A DNA stretch of 22,756 bases from JBEKYD01 sp049509915. Its GTDB lineage: Bacteria; Acidobacteriota; Terriglobia; Bryobacterales; Bryobacteraceae. Positions 7,075 to 14,553 of this stretch are shown in pieces. The stretch is from NCBI GenBank assembly GCA_049509915.1, contig JBEKZL010000102.1, positions 1 to 22,756 of the forward strand. Direction: 5' to 3'. Under the pieces are notes generated by a model. It did no database searches, was not told the DNA's origin, and saw only the letters and a program-made list of their open reading frames with translations. Position 1 is the first letter of the stretch; each line of letters begins with the position of its first letter. Position numbers and translations under genes: made by a program.

Positions 7075-7587
7075 TCACCGCGGCGGGGAACCGATCAGCT
7101 TCTTTATGGTCTCCATCGGGAGGAGCATCCGTGGTCCGGGTGCCAGCCGCAGAAATCCGTATCGCCGGTAGAACTCGACGGCGTTTTCCTTCGCGTCGAC
7201 CACGACGGCGAACGAGGCCACCTGGCTTGAATGAACGTAGCTGCGCTCCAGCCCATCCATCAGGAGAATCTCGCCGAGGCGCTGGCTCTGGTACTTTAGG
7301 TCCACGGCCAGCCTTCCCATTAGCGTGGCGGGGATGAGTGGGTACTTAGGCAGCTTCAGTTTTTTGACGACGTCGTCCGGCAGGGCGCTCCGCTCAACGC
7401 TGTGCGCGGAAAGCGTGTAGTAGCCGAGAACCGCTGGGCCGTCCGCCATCACGAAAGCAGCGGCGACTCGCGCCTCGACTTCTTTTCTGATGCGCTCGTG
7501 AAAATAGCGGTCAAGCGCTTCGCTGCCACAACGGAAGCTGGTGCGATCATGTTGCGGGCCGAAGGGTTCAATTGGAAAGTTAAGCAA
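7075..7587 (-). CDS. GNAT-family acetyltransferase toxin (TacT/AtaT type)
   Basis: A 170-residue GCN5-related acetyltransferase. It has the hallmark N-terminus (FPIEPFGPQHDRTSF...CGSEALDRYF), the strand VLGYYTLSAHSV, the acetyl-CoA pyrophosphate loop QRLGEI (102-107) within LAVDLKYQSQRLGEILL, and FYRRYGF (139-145) whose Tyr140 matches the catalytic Tyr of TacT-like toxins. Members acetylate the amino group on aminoacyl-tRNA and block translation. The ORF stays open upstream but overlaps the antitoxin. I place the start at TTG 7587, 5 nt after the antitoxin stop, which gives the family's usual N-terminus; there is no ATG in this region. The order antitoxin then toxin is standard. Confidence 0.88.
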   Translation of the reverse strand: MLNFPIEPFGPQHDRTSFRCGSEALDRYFHERIRKEVEARVAAAFVMADGPAVLGYYTLSAHSVERSALPDDVVKKLKLPKYPLIPATLMGRLAVDLKYQSQRLGEILLMDGLERSYVHSSQVASFAVVVDAKENAVEFYRRYGFLRLAPGPRMLLPMETIKKLIGSPPR

Positions 7588-7592
7588 CGACT

Positions 7593-7892
7593 CTACCGTC
7601 GAGCGGATGCCTTGTATTTCCGGAACCGCTTGTACGCTTGCCGCAGCTTTTGGTTCGGCGCCGGCGGATCGGTCAGCGCGCCGATGAACATCTTCTGCTG
7701 CTCCTGAGTGAGCTTCCAGACGGTGTGGTCCGCAATGGCCTGCTTTGCCGCCTCCTGCAAGGCGCTCACCACAAAATCGGTTACGGTCCGGCCTTGAACA
7801 CACGCGGCACGCTCGATCAGTTCTTTTTGATCTGGCGTAACCCGTGCTTCAAGACGCTGATCCCGCTGCCGCGTTGGTGTCAGTAAAGCCAT
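7593..7892 (-). CDS. DUF1778 ribbon-helix-helix antitoxin
   Basis: A 99-residue antitoxin of the DUF1778 (TacA/AtaR) family. The N-terminal ribbon-helix-helix DNA-binding part is RDQRLEARVTPDQKELIERAACVQGRTVTDFVVSAL; the C-terminal tail (LTQEQQKMFIGALTDPPAPNQKLRQAYKRF) is the typical toxin-wrapping segment. It should neutralise the GNAT toxin encoded 5 nt downstream and repress its own promoter. ATG 7892 gives the family N-terminus (MALLTPTRQ). AGGAAG is about 13 nt upstream, a little far. A palindrome and -10 box are found at 7928-7937. Confidence 0.9.
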   Translation of the reverse strand: MALLTPTRQRDQRLEARVTPDQKELIERAACVQGRTVTDFVVSALQEAAKQAIADHTVWKLTQEQQKMFIGALTDPPAPNQKLRQAYKRFRKYKASARR

Positions 7893-7927
7893 TTGTGTAG
7901 GGAAACTTCCTCTCGATGAGTCCTCAA

Positions 7928-7960
7928 TACAATTGTACGGCAAATGGCCGGGTTATGCAA
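7928..7960 (-). promoter_or_regulatory. Promoter and operator-like palindrome of the GNAT toxin-antitoxin pair
   Basis: TACAATTGTA (7928-7937) is a perfect 10-bp palindrome. Its minus-strand TACAAT (7932-7937) is spaced 17 nt from TTGCAT (7955-7960), giving a plausible -10/-35 pair whose transcript would lead into the antitoxin gene. Ribbon-helix-helix antitoxins bind short palindromes at their own promoters, so this is a good candidate autoregulatory site. Confidence 0.5.
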
Positions 7961-7966
7961 AGACGG

Positions 7967-8083
7967 TCACTTCACCGGCGCGCGGGAACTGTAGCTGCCG
8001 GGCTCGACTTCGAAGACGGCGGCGTTGGCTTCCGCGCGCGGATGTTTCACTCCGTGGGCCTGGAGCGCGGAGCGGCTTCGCAT
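7967..8083 (-). pseudogene. 3' remnant of a GH78 rhamnosidase-like gene
   Basis: Read on the minus strand this stretch encodes a fragment ending in GVKHPRAEANAAVFEVEP and then GSYSSRAPVK followed by a stop. By hand alignment its last 28 codons match the C-terminus of the rhamnosidase ending at 9201 at 21 of 28 residues, and about 70 of 84 bases, with the frame and stop position kept. Further upstream similarity fades. No start region or catalytic domain remains, so this is a relic of a second copy, probably cut away when neighbouring DNA was rearranged. A 38-codon mini-ORF from ATG 8083 exists by chance. Confidence 0.75.
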
Positions 8084-8108
8084 TGCGTAGGAGCGGGGGT
8101 CCTACCTC

Positions 8109-8855
8109 CTACTTTTGCTCGCGCTTCGCGGCGGCCTCCTTGGCATACCGAAAGACATCGTAGGTAAAGGCGTCGCGCAGCGCGGGTTTCAAACGGGAGG
8201 CGAGGGGGTCGGTTGCCCATTGCAACTCGGTCGGCGCGCCGCCGTATCGGTCAACCAGCGCCTCGGCCCACTTGTGCCGCGCGCCTGGGACGTTTTCGAA
8301 AAGGGGATTGCCGATCTGGGGCAACTCCTTCTCGATGAGGTCTTCCATGACGGGCACAATCCTCTTGTCAATGGCCGGGTCGCCGAGATCGAAACCCTGA
8401 TTCGCCACCGTGAACTCCCTCTCCTCGGCCATCGCCGCGTACACGATGTGACCAACCATGGGGCCGAAGCGCTTCTCGTCGAGCTTGAGCAGCTTGCTGG
8501 CCTCCAGTAAGGCCTGCCGGTTCCCGGGGTAAGCGATCACCGACCAGAGCGTTATGACTGTCGATGGAATATCTAAACTCTTATCAACGAAGCATTCGCG
8601 GGGATCCGGGGATTTCACAACCTCTTCGAGTTTTTGCTCGATTAAGGGCAGGATCAGCGAACTGCGGCCCTTTGCGAGGATGGCAATTACGTCGCCGGTC
8701 TTCGCGGTTGGTACTCCCTGGTCGACGATGGACTTGGCCAGCGCGGTTTGCTCCGCGTCGCTCATCCTATTGATCTCGTCTACGCCTTGCGCCGCAGCGA
8801 ATGCGGTTGCGGCGCACGTCAGAAAAATTGATCGAGCTGCGTGTCTAATGCGCAT
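8109..8855 (-). CDS. Exported alpha-helical protein of unknown function
   Basis: A 248-residue protein with a signal peptide (RSIFLTCAATAFAAAQ, cleavage near AAAQ). The mature part is mostly helical with repeated charged stretches: EINRMSDAEQTALAKSIVDQG, ILPLIEQKLEEVVKSP, ALLEASKLLKLDEKRFGPMVGHIVYAAMAEE and VMEDLIEKELPQIG. The spacing is suggestive of a HEAT-like solenoid, but I do not recognise a named family. The C-terminus is Lys/Ala-rich. It is a single gene on the minus strand; a short inverted repeat GTAGGAG/CTCCTAC (8087-8112) overlaps its 3' end and may help end transcription. Confidence 0.75.
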   Translation of the reverse strand: MRIRHAARSIFLTCAATAFAAAQGVDEINRMSDAEQTALAKSIVDQGVPTAKTGDVIAILAKGRSSLILPLIEQKLEEVVKSPDPRECFVDKSLDIPSTVITLWSVIAYPGNRQALLEASKLLKLDEKRFGPMVGHIVYAAMAEEREFTVANQGFDLGDPAIDKRIVPVMEDLIEKELPQIGNPLFENVPGARHKWAEALVDRYGGAPTELQWATDPLASRLKPALRDAFTYDVFRYAKEAAAKREQK

Positions 8856-9200
8856 TGTTCATGGCCTGCACAACCTGCGTTAACGGTGTTCCCGAATTTG
8901 GCGGCGGCTCGAACAGCCCGGCGCGATGCCGACGTGAATGGGTGTTTCGGGGCACGGGGCGCCGTCCCCTGACCTGATTTTACGCCATAGCTACGTTTCC
9001 CGCGGCGCTGGTTGGCTGGGAGATCGCCGGGGCCAGCGGCGATCTTGCGCGGGCCGGGGTTACCGAAAGCCCAGGTCTCGCTCTGGTCGAGGAAGCACCG
9101 AGACGAATCTCGGCGCCGCAGGCGAAAGCGCCTGCGCCACGAAGGCGCCACGTGAGGCTGCGATCCCCGAGACCTCGCCTCTCTTCAAGCATCCTGCTGC
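8856..9200. other. Non-coding interval with hairpins
   Basis: No credible gene lies in these 345 nt; frames that cross it are shadows of the rhamnosidase gene. It contains a hairpin at 8949-8969 (GGGG and ACGG pairing with CCGT and CCCC) and a larger folded element at 9073-9175, described separately. It should also hold the promoter of the gene ending at 8109, but no convincing -35/-10 pair was seen. Confidence 0.6.
9073..9175 (-). repeat. Folded inverted-repeat element after rhamnosidase gene
   Basis: Outer arms AGGTCTCG (9073-9080) and CGAGACCT (9168-9175) are perfect complements. Inside them lie a hairpin CCGAGA-CGAA-TCTCGG (9098-9113), whose loop reads UUCG on the minus-strand RNA, and a hairpin GCAGGCG-AAAG-CGCCTGC (9118-9135) itself bracketed by GGCGCC (9112-9117 and 9144-9149). 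The stop codon of the rhamnosidase gene is only about 26 nt upstream on the same strand. It could be a REP-like dispersed element, an mRNA 3' stabiliser/terminator, or a structured RNA. Confidence 0.6.
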
Positions 9201-12200
9201 CTACTTCACCGGCGCGCGGAAGTTGTAGCTCCCGGACTCGACTTCGAAGACGGCGGCGCCGGCTTCGCTGCGCAGCAGTTTCACGCCGCGGGCGCGTTGC
9301 GCCGGATGGCCCGATTCGGTGACTTGACCCGGGTCGGCCGCCGGCACCCACACGGTAGCGGTGGTATTGGGCGGGATGGCGACGTTGAGCTGGAACTGGC
9401 CGGCATCGCGTTTCCAGGCGGTCGTGATCGGCCCGTAGGGCGACTGGTGCGCGCCGTTGACGAAGCTGAGATCGCCGGCCGGATAGGGGTGAATCAGGAT
9501 GTGGCGGAAGCCGGGCTGGTCGGGGTCCGAACGGAGGCCGGCCAGGTATTCGTACATCCACACGGCCAGGTCGCCGATCTGCATCACGTGATTGCCGGAG
9601 TTCATGGCGGGATCGGCGGTGTCGCCGTTCCACAGTTCCCAGACCGTGGTAGCGCCCTTTTCGACCATGTAGCCCCAGCCGGGGTAGGTTTCTTGGGTGG
9701 CGATTTCGTAGGCCAGGTCGGAGCGGCCATTGTCGGAAAGCGTGCGCATGAGCCATTGCGCGCCCACCAGGCCGGTGCCCACATGCCCGTGGCTCACGGC
9801 TTCGATGTTGCGGGCGAGCGAGGCCAGCACCGGGGCGCGGAATTCATTCGGCGTCATTTGAAAATAGAGCGGCAGGATGCCGGAAGTCTGCGTGCCGTTA
9901 TCATAGGCGCCCTTATCGGGATTGTAGAATTTCCGCTGAAAAGCGGCGGCGGTCTCGGCCGCGCGGGCTTCGAGCGCGGCGGCATCGTCCGCTTTGCCCA
10001 AAATCCGGGCGTAGCGGGACATGGTCCGCAGCATGTGATAGTAATATGCCGAAGCGATCAGGGTCTTATCGGTGACGCGGGTCGGGTCCTGGGAATGAAT
10101 CAGCTTGGGGTCTTCCGGCGGCACGCACCAATCGGCGTATTGATCCTTGGAAGTCAGGCCGTCATGTACGTAGGTCTGTTCCAGGTCGAGCCAGCGCTTC
10201 ATGGCGGGGTAGGTGCTCTCCAGCACGCGGCGGTCGCCGTATTGGTCGTAGAGCATGCCGGGGACGAACAGAAACGTGCTGGGCCAGGTGAGGTCGTCGT
10301 AGTAAAGCGGCCAGTAGTTGGGAGACACCACCGGGATGGAGCCATTGTCGCGCTGGGAATCGGCCAGGTCGCGTTCCCACTTGGAGTAGAACGCCGCCAC
10401 GTCGAACAAGTAGGATTCCGAGCGGCTCACCTGGGAACGGTCGCCGAGCCAGCCCTGGCGCTCGTCGCGCTGCGGGCAATCGGTGGGAATGCTGCGATAA
10501 TTGCCGCGCACGCCCCAAAACACGTTGTGGTGGATTTGATTCAGAATCCGGCTGGAACTGGTGAAGTTGGCGGTCCGGGCCATATCGTCGTGTACCACGC
10601 GGCCTTCGAGAGATGCCAGGGTGGGCTGGCCCGGGTAGCCGGTCACTTCCACATAGCGGAAACCGTGATAAGTGAAGCGCGGCTCCCAGGTTTCCGCACC
10701 GCCGCCGCGCAGGGTGTAGAGATCGGCGGCCCTCGCGGTACGCAGGTTGGCGGTGTAGATGGACCCGTCGGGCTGCAGGGTTTCGGCAAATCGCAGGCGG
10801 ACTCGGGCACCGCGCGGGCCGGTGACGTTCAGCCGGCACCAGCCCACCATGTTCTGGCCCATGTCGTAGATCCACACGCCGGGCGCGAGCGGCTTGACCG
10901 AAACCGGCTTGATCGTCTCGATCACCCGCAGCGGCTCGGCCATTTGCGCCGCCAGTGCGCCGGAGGGGCCAGCCACCAGGTGGGCGGCTTCCCATTGGGA
11001 ATCGTCATAACCGGTGCGGTCCCAGGCGCCCAATTCCGCGCGGGCGTCGAACTCCTCGCCATCATATTCATTGTTGGCGCGGATGGGGCCTTTGGTGGAA
11101 AGCTTCCAGGAATCGTCGGAAACCACAGTCTGGCGCGAACCGTCGGCATATTCCAGGTTGAGCTGGAGGATGGCTTTGGGGAAACCGAAATTGCGCGTCT
11201 GGTCGACGCGCGGCGCGTAAAACCGGCCGTTGCCCAGCGTCAGGCCAATGGCGTTGGCGCCGTTGGCGATCTGGCCGGTGACGTCGAAAGCGACGTAGAG
11301 CGCGTGCTTGTCATAATCGGTGAGGCCGGGGGAAAGAACGTTGTCGCCGATTTTGGCGCCGTTCAGATAGAGCTCGGAAAGGCCGAGGCCTGAGTAATAA
11401 ACCGTGGCGCGGGTGACTTTGCCGTGGGTGGAAAACTCCTTGCGCAGATAGCGCGCCGGCAGGCGATGCTCGGCGGTGAGCCCTACGCGTCCCCAAGGGG
11501 CCATGCCGTAGGGGCCCAGTTCGACGGCGGGCTGCGGGGCCGGCACATCCGCGGCGGTTACCTTCCAGGCACCGGAAGAAACGGCTACCAGGGGCTCGCC
11601 GGAATCGAACTCCACCCGCACCACCGCGATCAACCCGGCTGGCGTATCGTCCTTGCCGTGGTGGGCCGCGATTTCGATCGCGTTGACGCCGGCATTGAGC
11701 GCGCCCCCGAGGTCGGCCACGATGGGAAGGTGCTCTTCGGATCGGGTGGCGACCTGGCGGCTGTTGACGGTGACTTCAGCCTCATTCGCGGCGCCGGCAA
11801 TGATAAAGCCGCGGACAATCTTGCGCCCTTCGGGAATCGATAGATCGGCGTGGAAGACGAGCGTGCCGGCGGGCGCGCCGTTAGCCGCACCGGCGGCGTT
11901 CCAGATCCAGCGTGCGCCTTCGAGAGAATGATAGACGCTGGCCGGGTCCTCGTAGCCGGCGGTCTCATCCCAACCGATCCATTTTCCTTGCCAGTTCTTG
12001 GCGTCGAGCAGCCCCATGGTAAAGCCGGCCGCCTGGCTCCAGCCGCTCTGTTTTCCATCCTGGTCCCAAATGCGAACGCGCCAGAAGGCGGCGGCGCCGG
12101 AGGCAAGCGGGTGGCCGGCGTACACGATCTGGGTCGAGTCGCCGGAAACGATCTTGCCGCTGTCCCACAGGTCACCCTGGCCGGCGTCGAGAGCGCGCGC

Positions 12201-12404
12201 GGTGGACGACACCAGGATGCGATAGGCGGTCTGGTGCAGACCGCGGGCATGCGCGTTGCCGGGCGCAAGGATCCAGGAGAACCGTGGCCGAACTACGTCG
12301 ATTCCTTGCGGATTGGCGCGATACTCCACGCGGAGCTGGCCGGGCTGGAGCGAAGCCGCGGCGCACGCGGCCGCGAAAGCAACCACACAAAAAAGGACTT
12401 TCAT
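9201..12404 (-). CDS. Alpha-L-rhamnosidase (GH78), exported
   Basis: A 1067-residue enzyme that releases terminal alpha-L-rhamnose from plant or microbial glycans. The start at ATG 12404 gives a signal peptide (MKVLFCVVAFAAACAAA); the frame runs on to 12527 but that extension is not credible. The N-terminal beta-sandwich begins LRVEYRANPQGIDVVRPRFSW, a GH78 hallmark, followed by carbohydrate-binding-like sandwiches (LRKEFSTHGKVTRATVYYSGLG). The (alpha/alpha)6 catalytic barrel carries TDCPQRDERQGWLGD with candidate general acid Glu648 and TTVWELWNGD with candidate base Glu923. The C-terminal beta domain ends FEVESGSYNFRAPVK. The length is typical for bacterial GH78 proteins. No transporter or sugar kinase lies beside it; a remnant of a second copy is at 7967. 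Confidence 0.93.
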   Translation of the reverse strand: MKVLFCVVAFAAACAAASLQPGQLRVEYRANPQGIDVVRPRFSWILAPGNAHARGLHQTAYRILVSSTARALDAGQGDLWDSGKIVSGDSTQIVYAGHPLASGAAAFWRVRIWDQDGKQSGWSQAAGFTMGLLDAKNWQGKWIGWDETAGYEDPASVYHSLEGARWIWNAAGAANGAPAGTLVFHADLSIPEGRKIVRGFIIAGAANEAEVTVNSRQVATRSEEHLPIVADLGGALNAGVNAIEIAAHHGKDDTPAGLIAVVRVEFDSGEPLVAVSSGAWKVTAADVPAPQPAVELGPYGMAPWGRVGLTAEHRLPARYLRKEFSTHGKVTRATVYYSGLGLSELYLNGAKIGDNVLSPGLTDYDKHALYVAFDVTGQIANGANAIGLTLGNGRFYAPRVDQTRNFGFPKAILQLNLEYADGSRQTVVSDDSWKLSTKGPIRANNEYDGEEFDARAELGAWDRTGYDDSQWEAAHLVAGPSGALAAQMAEPLRVIETIKPVSVKPLAPGVWIYDMGQNMVGWCRLNVTGPRGARVRLRFAETLQPDGSIYTANLRTARAADLYTLRGGGAETWEPRFTYHGFRYVEVTGYPGQPTLASLEGRVVHDDMARTANFTSSSRILNQIHHNVFWGVRGNYRSIPTDCPQRDERQGWLGDRSQVSRSESYLFDVAAFYSKWERDLADSQRDNGSIPVVSPNYWPLYYDDLTWPSTFLFVPGMLYDQYGDRRVLESTYPAMKRWLDLEQTYVHDGLTSKDQYADWCVPPEDPKLIHSQDPTRVTDKTLIASAYYYHMLRTMSRYARILGKADDAAALEARAAETAAAFQRKFYNPDKGAYDNGTQTSGILPLYFQMTPNEFRAPVLASLARNIEAVSHGHVGTGLVGAQWLMRTLSDNGRSDLAYEIATQETYPGWGYMVEKGATTVWELWNGDTADPAMNSGNHVMQIGDLAVWMYEYLAGLRSDPDQPGFRHILIHPYPAGDLSFVNGAHQSPYGPITTAWKRDAGQFQLNVAIPPNTTATVWVPAADPGQVTESGHPAQRARGVKLLRSEAGAAVFEVESGSYNFRAPVK

Positions 12405-12717
12405 TGTAATCGCCGAAGGAAACGATATCACGCTTGCAGAAAGCCGAGGAGAACGAGGCTTCATTTCGAGGTGGGATCTCTGCAGGATTAGTGGGCAGGT
12501 GCCATGTGGGGGGACAACGGGCGGCAAGAAACGGCACCGCGACTGCCGGATAGGGATTGGACTGCAGCCTGGTGTTTGCCGGCAACCGCTCCCTGGCGGT
12601 CGCGGCCCGGTTTCGCGGGTTTCAGAAAAACCGCCAGACCGGTTGTCGGAAATACGCCGGCGAACTTAATTGAAGTTGGGTGGGGCAGGCGAACGGCCGG
12701 CCCCACCGCCAATCTCT
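12405..12717. other. Intergenic region between rhamnosidase and RRM gene
   Basis: These 313 nt hold no gene I can support. They should include the rhamnosidase promoter, but no convincing -35/-10 pair was identified. The only clear structure is the GC-rich hairpin near the RRM gene end (12679-12707). Confidence 0.5.
12679..12707 (-). terminator. GC-rich hairpin just after the RRM gene
   Basis: GGTGGGGC (12679-12686) and GCCCCACC (12700-12707) form a perfect 8-bp stem with a 13-nt loop, starting 11 nt past the stop of the RRM gene on the minus strand. It lacks a strong U-tract, so it may be a weak terminator or an RNA 3'-end stabiliser. Confidence 0.4.
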
Positions 12718-13008
12718 CTACCAGCGCTGGCGACCGAAACCGCCGCCGCCGCTGGCACGGTCCGTTTTCGGACGCGCCTCGTTGACGTTCAAGGTGCGGC
12801 CGTCAAGGTCCTTGCCGTTGACGCCGGCGATCGCCTTGGATCCCTCCGCGTCATTTGCCATCTCCACAAAGCCAAAACCGCGCGGCCGGCCGGTATCCCG
12901 ATCAGTAACGATGTTGACGCGATCGACGGCGCCGTAAGTTTCAAACAACGCACGGACGGATTCTTCCGTAGCCCCAAAACTGAGATTCCCAACGTAGATA
13001 TTTTTCAC
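12718..13008 (-). CDS. RRM-domain RNA-binding protein (first of two)
   Basis: A 96-residue protein made of one RNA recognition motif plus a short Gly/Arg tail (GGGGFGRQRW). RNP2 is IYVGNL (residues 4-9) and RNP1 is RGFGFVEM (43-50), both with the aromatic residues that stack on RNA bases. Such small RRM proteins in bacteria, best known from cyanobacteria where several respond to cold, bind single-stranded RNA; targets here are unknown. The start is GTG 13008 with AAGGAA 8 nt upstream. A promoter with an internal palindrome lies at 13119-13148, so the leader is about 100 nt. A second, diverged RRM gene is at 14263. Confidence 0.92.
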   Translation of the reverse strand: MKNIYVGNLSFGATEESVRALFETYGAVDRVNIVTDRDTGRPRGFGFVEMANDAEGSKAIAGVNGKDLDGRTLNVNEARPKTDRASGGGGFGRQRW

Positions 13009-13118
13009 GATTCGTTTTCCTTTACTGATTTGAAGGCGGCAAATTTGGAAGGTGGACTAACGTAGCGGAAACAGCGCTAAAGCGGTCAGCCTTGAACTGG
13101 CAGTATCAAATCATAAAG

Positions 13119-13149
13119 AGTATAGCACAGAGCCCGGCTGTGCTACAAT
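13119..13149. promoter_or_regulatory. Back-to-back promoters sharing a palindrome
   Basis: On the minus strand TTGTAG (13143-13148), an 18-nt spacer and TATACT (13119-13124) make a good sigma-70-type promoter for the RRM gene. On the plus strand TGCTACAAT ending at 13149 is an extended -10 for the gene at 13254. The inverted repeat TAGCACAG (13123-13130) and CTGTGCTA (13138-13145) overlaps both, and would place a dimeric regulator over both promoters. Confidence 0.55.
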
Positions 13150-13253
13150 AGCCAATAGTAAACCCTTCCAGTTCTTTTAGGTGCGAGGGGCCGTCCGGCC
13201 GCTGCTTACGCACGGTCCGGAACCAGCCTGGTAGAATAAGGAACGCCATTCTT

Positions 13254-13676
13254 ATGTTGTACGACAGCACGAAGAATCTCTTGCAGAGCATTCTGCAGGC
13301 GCTCGAAACGGGCGACGAAACCCTTTGGGACGATCAAACCGAATCTGGAAATGCGTGTCTGTACGAAATGCATCAGATGTCCGGGCGGCTTTACAAAGCG
13401 TATAAGTCCGACACCCTTAATGCTCACTCCGTGGTGCAGAGCAGCCTTCCGGAGAAGCTGAATCGGGCGATGCCGCACGTCCGAACGATGGTGATTGCGA
13501 TTCGAAACAGAGACCAGAGCCGGGCACTGGAGAGCGGCAAGGCTGCGCTGGCCGAGATGAATGGCAACGGTCCTTCGGCGATTTCCGCCGGCGCCGCGGG
13601 CGGCAGGCCGGAGAGCAAGGAAGCCCCCGCGGTGGTGGCTGCACCAAAAGGGTTGAAAGCCGGATCGCGTGGTTAG
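13254..13676 (+). CDS. Hypothetical helical protein (140 aa)
   Basis: A 140-residue soluble protein that I do not recognise. Its first 100 residues are helical and polar (MLYDSTKNLLQSILQALETGDETLWDDQ..., MHQMSGRLYKAYKSDT, KLNRAMPHVRTMVIAIRNRDQSRALESGKAALAEM). The last 40 are Gly/Ala/Pro-rich and probably disordered. It starts ATG 13254 with AAGGAA about 10 nt upstream and an extended -10 box about 105 nt upstream (13149). It is transcribed divergently from the first RRM gene, from a shared regulatory region. Confidence 0.62.
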   Translation: MLYDSTKNLLQSILQALETGDETLWDDQTESGNACLYEMHQMSGRLYKAYKSDTLNAHSVVQSSLPEKLNRAMPHVRTMVIAIRNRDQSRALESGKAALAEMNGNGPSAISAGAAGGRPESKEAPAVVAAPKGLKAGSRG

Positions 13677-13724
13677 AGGCCGGTTAGAATTAGGACTAGC
13701 GCCGGGCGGAACAGGGAACCGCCA

Positions 13725-13952
13725 ATGAGCCAGTCCTTCACGTTTATCGACGTCGCCGGAAATCGGGCCCAATACACAGTTTCCGAAAAAGACCAGCACG
13801 ACAACTTCCACTGGTCCACCGATTATGGCGATCATGGGGTTGCCTCGGCGTTTGCGGAGGCTCAGTACCGCGCCAGGACGGTCTTAAAGGGCAGCATGGA
13901 GGCGAGCCGCCGGTCCGACGAAGTCAGGGCGGGGAAGCCTTCCTTCCGCTGA
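13725..13952 (+). CDS. Small hypothetical protein (75 aa)
   Basis: A 75-residue protein of unknown function. The N-terminal part looks like beta strands (SQSFTFIDVAGNRAQYTVSEKD), followed by HDNFHWSTDYGDHG and a helix (ASAFAEAQYRARTVLKGSMEASRR). It has no signal peptide. AGGGAA lies 6 nt before ATG 13725, a good ribosome-binding site. It follows the 140-aa gene by 48 nt on the same strand, so the two may be cotranscribed. It converges on the gene at 13964. Confidence 0.55.
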   Translation: MSQSFTFIDVAGNRAQYTVSEKDQHDNFHWSTDYGDHGVASAFAEAQYRARTVLKGSMEASRRSDEVRAGKPSFR

Positions 13953-13963
13953 GGCCGCCAGCG

Positions 13964-14260
13964 CTATCCCAGCCATTTGTTCAAGCCGATGTTGCCGTTG
14001 ATGTCCCGATGGAAGAACCTGAATTTGCGGCCATCTTCCATCTCCAGCATCATCGTCTTGCGGAAGTGAGTCAGTACGAAGTAGGGGTCGACTGGCGACC
14101 AGACAACGCCAGAGATGTGCTTGGAAGCGATGCCCGGCGGCACTTCCGATTCACTTTCCGGCTCGTCCTGGGTGATTTGAACGTCGTATTTCGCGCGCGT
14201 TTCGTCGCCATCCGGGGCGGTGACTGTGCCGGTGCCCTTTAAGTGTTCCAATACCCTCAC
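13964..14260 (-). CDS. Small hypothetical protein downstream of second RRM gene
   Basis: A 98-residue protein of unknown function. The open frame extends to 14428 but overlaps the RRM gene; GTG 14260 lies 2 nt after the RRM stop, so I take it as the start (VRVLEHLKGTGTV...). The sequence looks like an all-beta fold: GTVTAPDGDETRAKYDVQITQDE, then HISGVVWSPVDPYFVLTHFRKTMMLEMEDGRKFRFFHRD. It has no signal peptide. It sits in tight tandem with the RRM gene and is probably coupled to it, which hints at a role linked to the RNA-binding protein (inference). Confidence 0.6.
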   Translation of the reverse strand: MRVLEHLKGTGTVTAPDGDETRAKYDVQITQDEPESESEVPPGIASKHISGVVWSPVDPYFVLTHFRKTMMLEMEDGRKFRFFHRDINGNIGLNKWLG

Positions 14261-14262
14261 GT

Positions 14263-14538
14263 CTACTGGCCCCGCTTTCGGGTCCTGCGGTGCACTTGTG
14301 GGCGAGCGGGGTTCACCTTCAACACTTTGCCGTTGAGGTCGATTCCGTCCAGTGCAACGATTGCCAGTTCGGCCTGGGCATCGGTTTTCATCTGAATGAA
14401 GCCGAAGCCTCTCGATAGACCGGTCCAACGGTCTGTCATCATTTTGAAGCGCGCAACCGCTCCGTGTTTTTCAAATAGCGGCCGAACGTCCTGTTCGGTT
14501 ACGTTTGGACCCAGGTTTCCAACCAGAATATTGTTCAC
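14263..14538 (-). CDS. RRM-domain RNA-binding protein (second of two)
   Basis: A 91-residue protein with one RNA recognition motif. RNP2 is ILVGNL (4-9), where the usual aromatic at position 2 is Leu, and RNP1 is RGFGFIQM (43-50). The tail is basic (VNPARPQVHRRTRKRGQ), which would help RNA binding. The start is GTG 14538 with AAGGAG 5 nt upstream. It shares its layout and GTG start with the RRM gene at 12718, so the two are probably paralogues, but the tails differ and one aromatic contact is lost. It is flanked by small genes at 14554 (upstream) and 13964 (downstream) on the same strand. Confidence 0.92.
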   Translation of the reverse strand: MNNILVGNLGPNVTEQDVRPLFEKHGAVARFKMMTDRWTGLSRGFGFIQMKTDAQAELAIVALDGIDLNGKVLKVNPARPQVHRRTRKRGQ

Positions 14539-14553
14539 GATGGCTCCTTATCC

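Noticed and set aside
8949..8969. Strong hairpin that might be a plus-strand terminator
   Set aside because: No plus-strand gene lies upstream, and the following bases are only weakly T-rich; kept only as a note in the non-coding interval.
8938..9228. A plus-strand frame in the interval between the exported gene and the rhamnosidase
   Set aside because: It passes through the hairpin element and ends inside the antisense of the rhamnosidase; composition is Arg/Gly-rich without domains.
9297..11393. A 698-codon open frame on the plus strand inside the rhamnosidase gene
   Set aside because: It lies opposite a clear GH78 gene; long antisense frames are common in GC-rich genes. Its translation is Gly/Val/Arg/His-rich with no recognisable domain.
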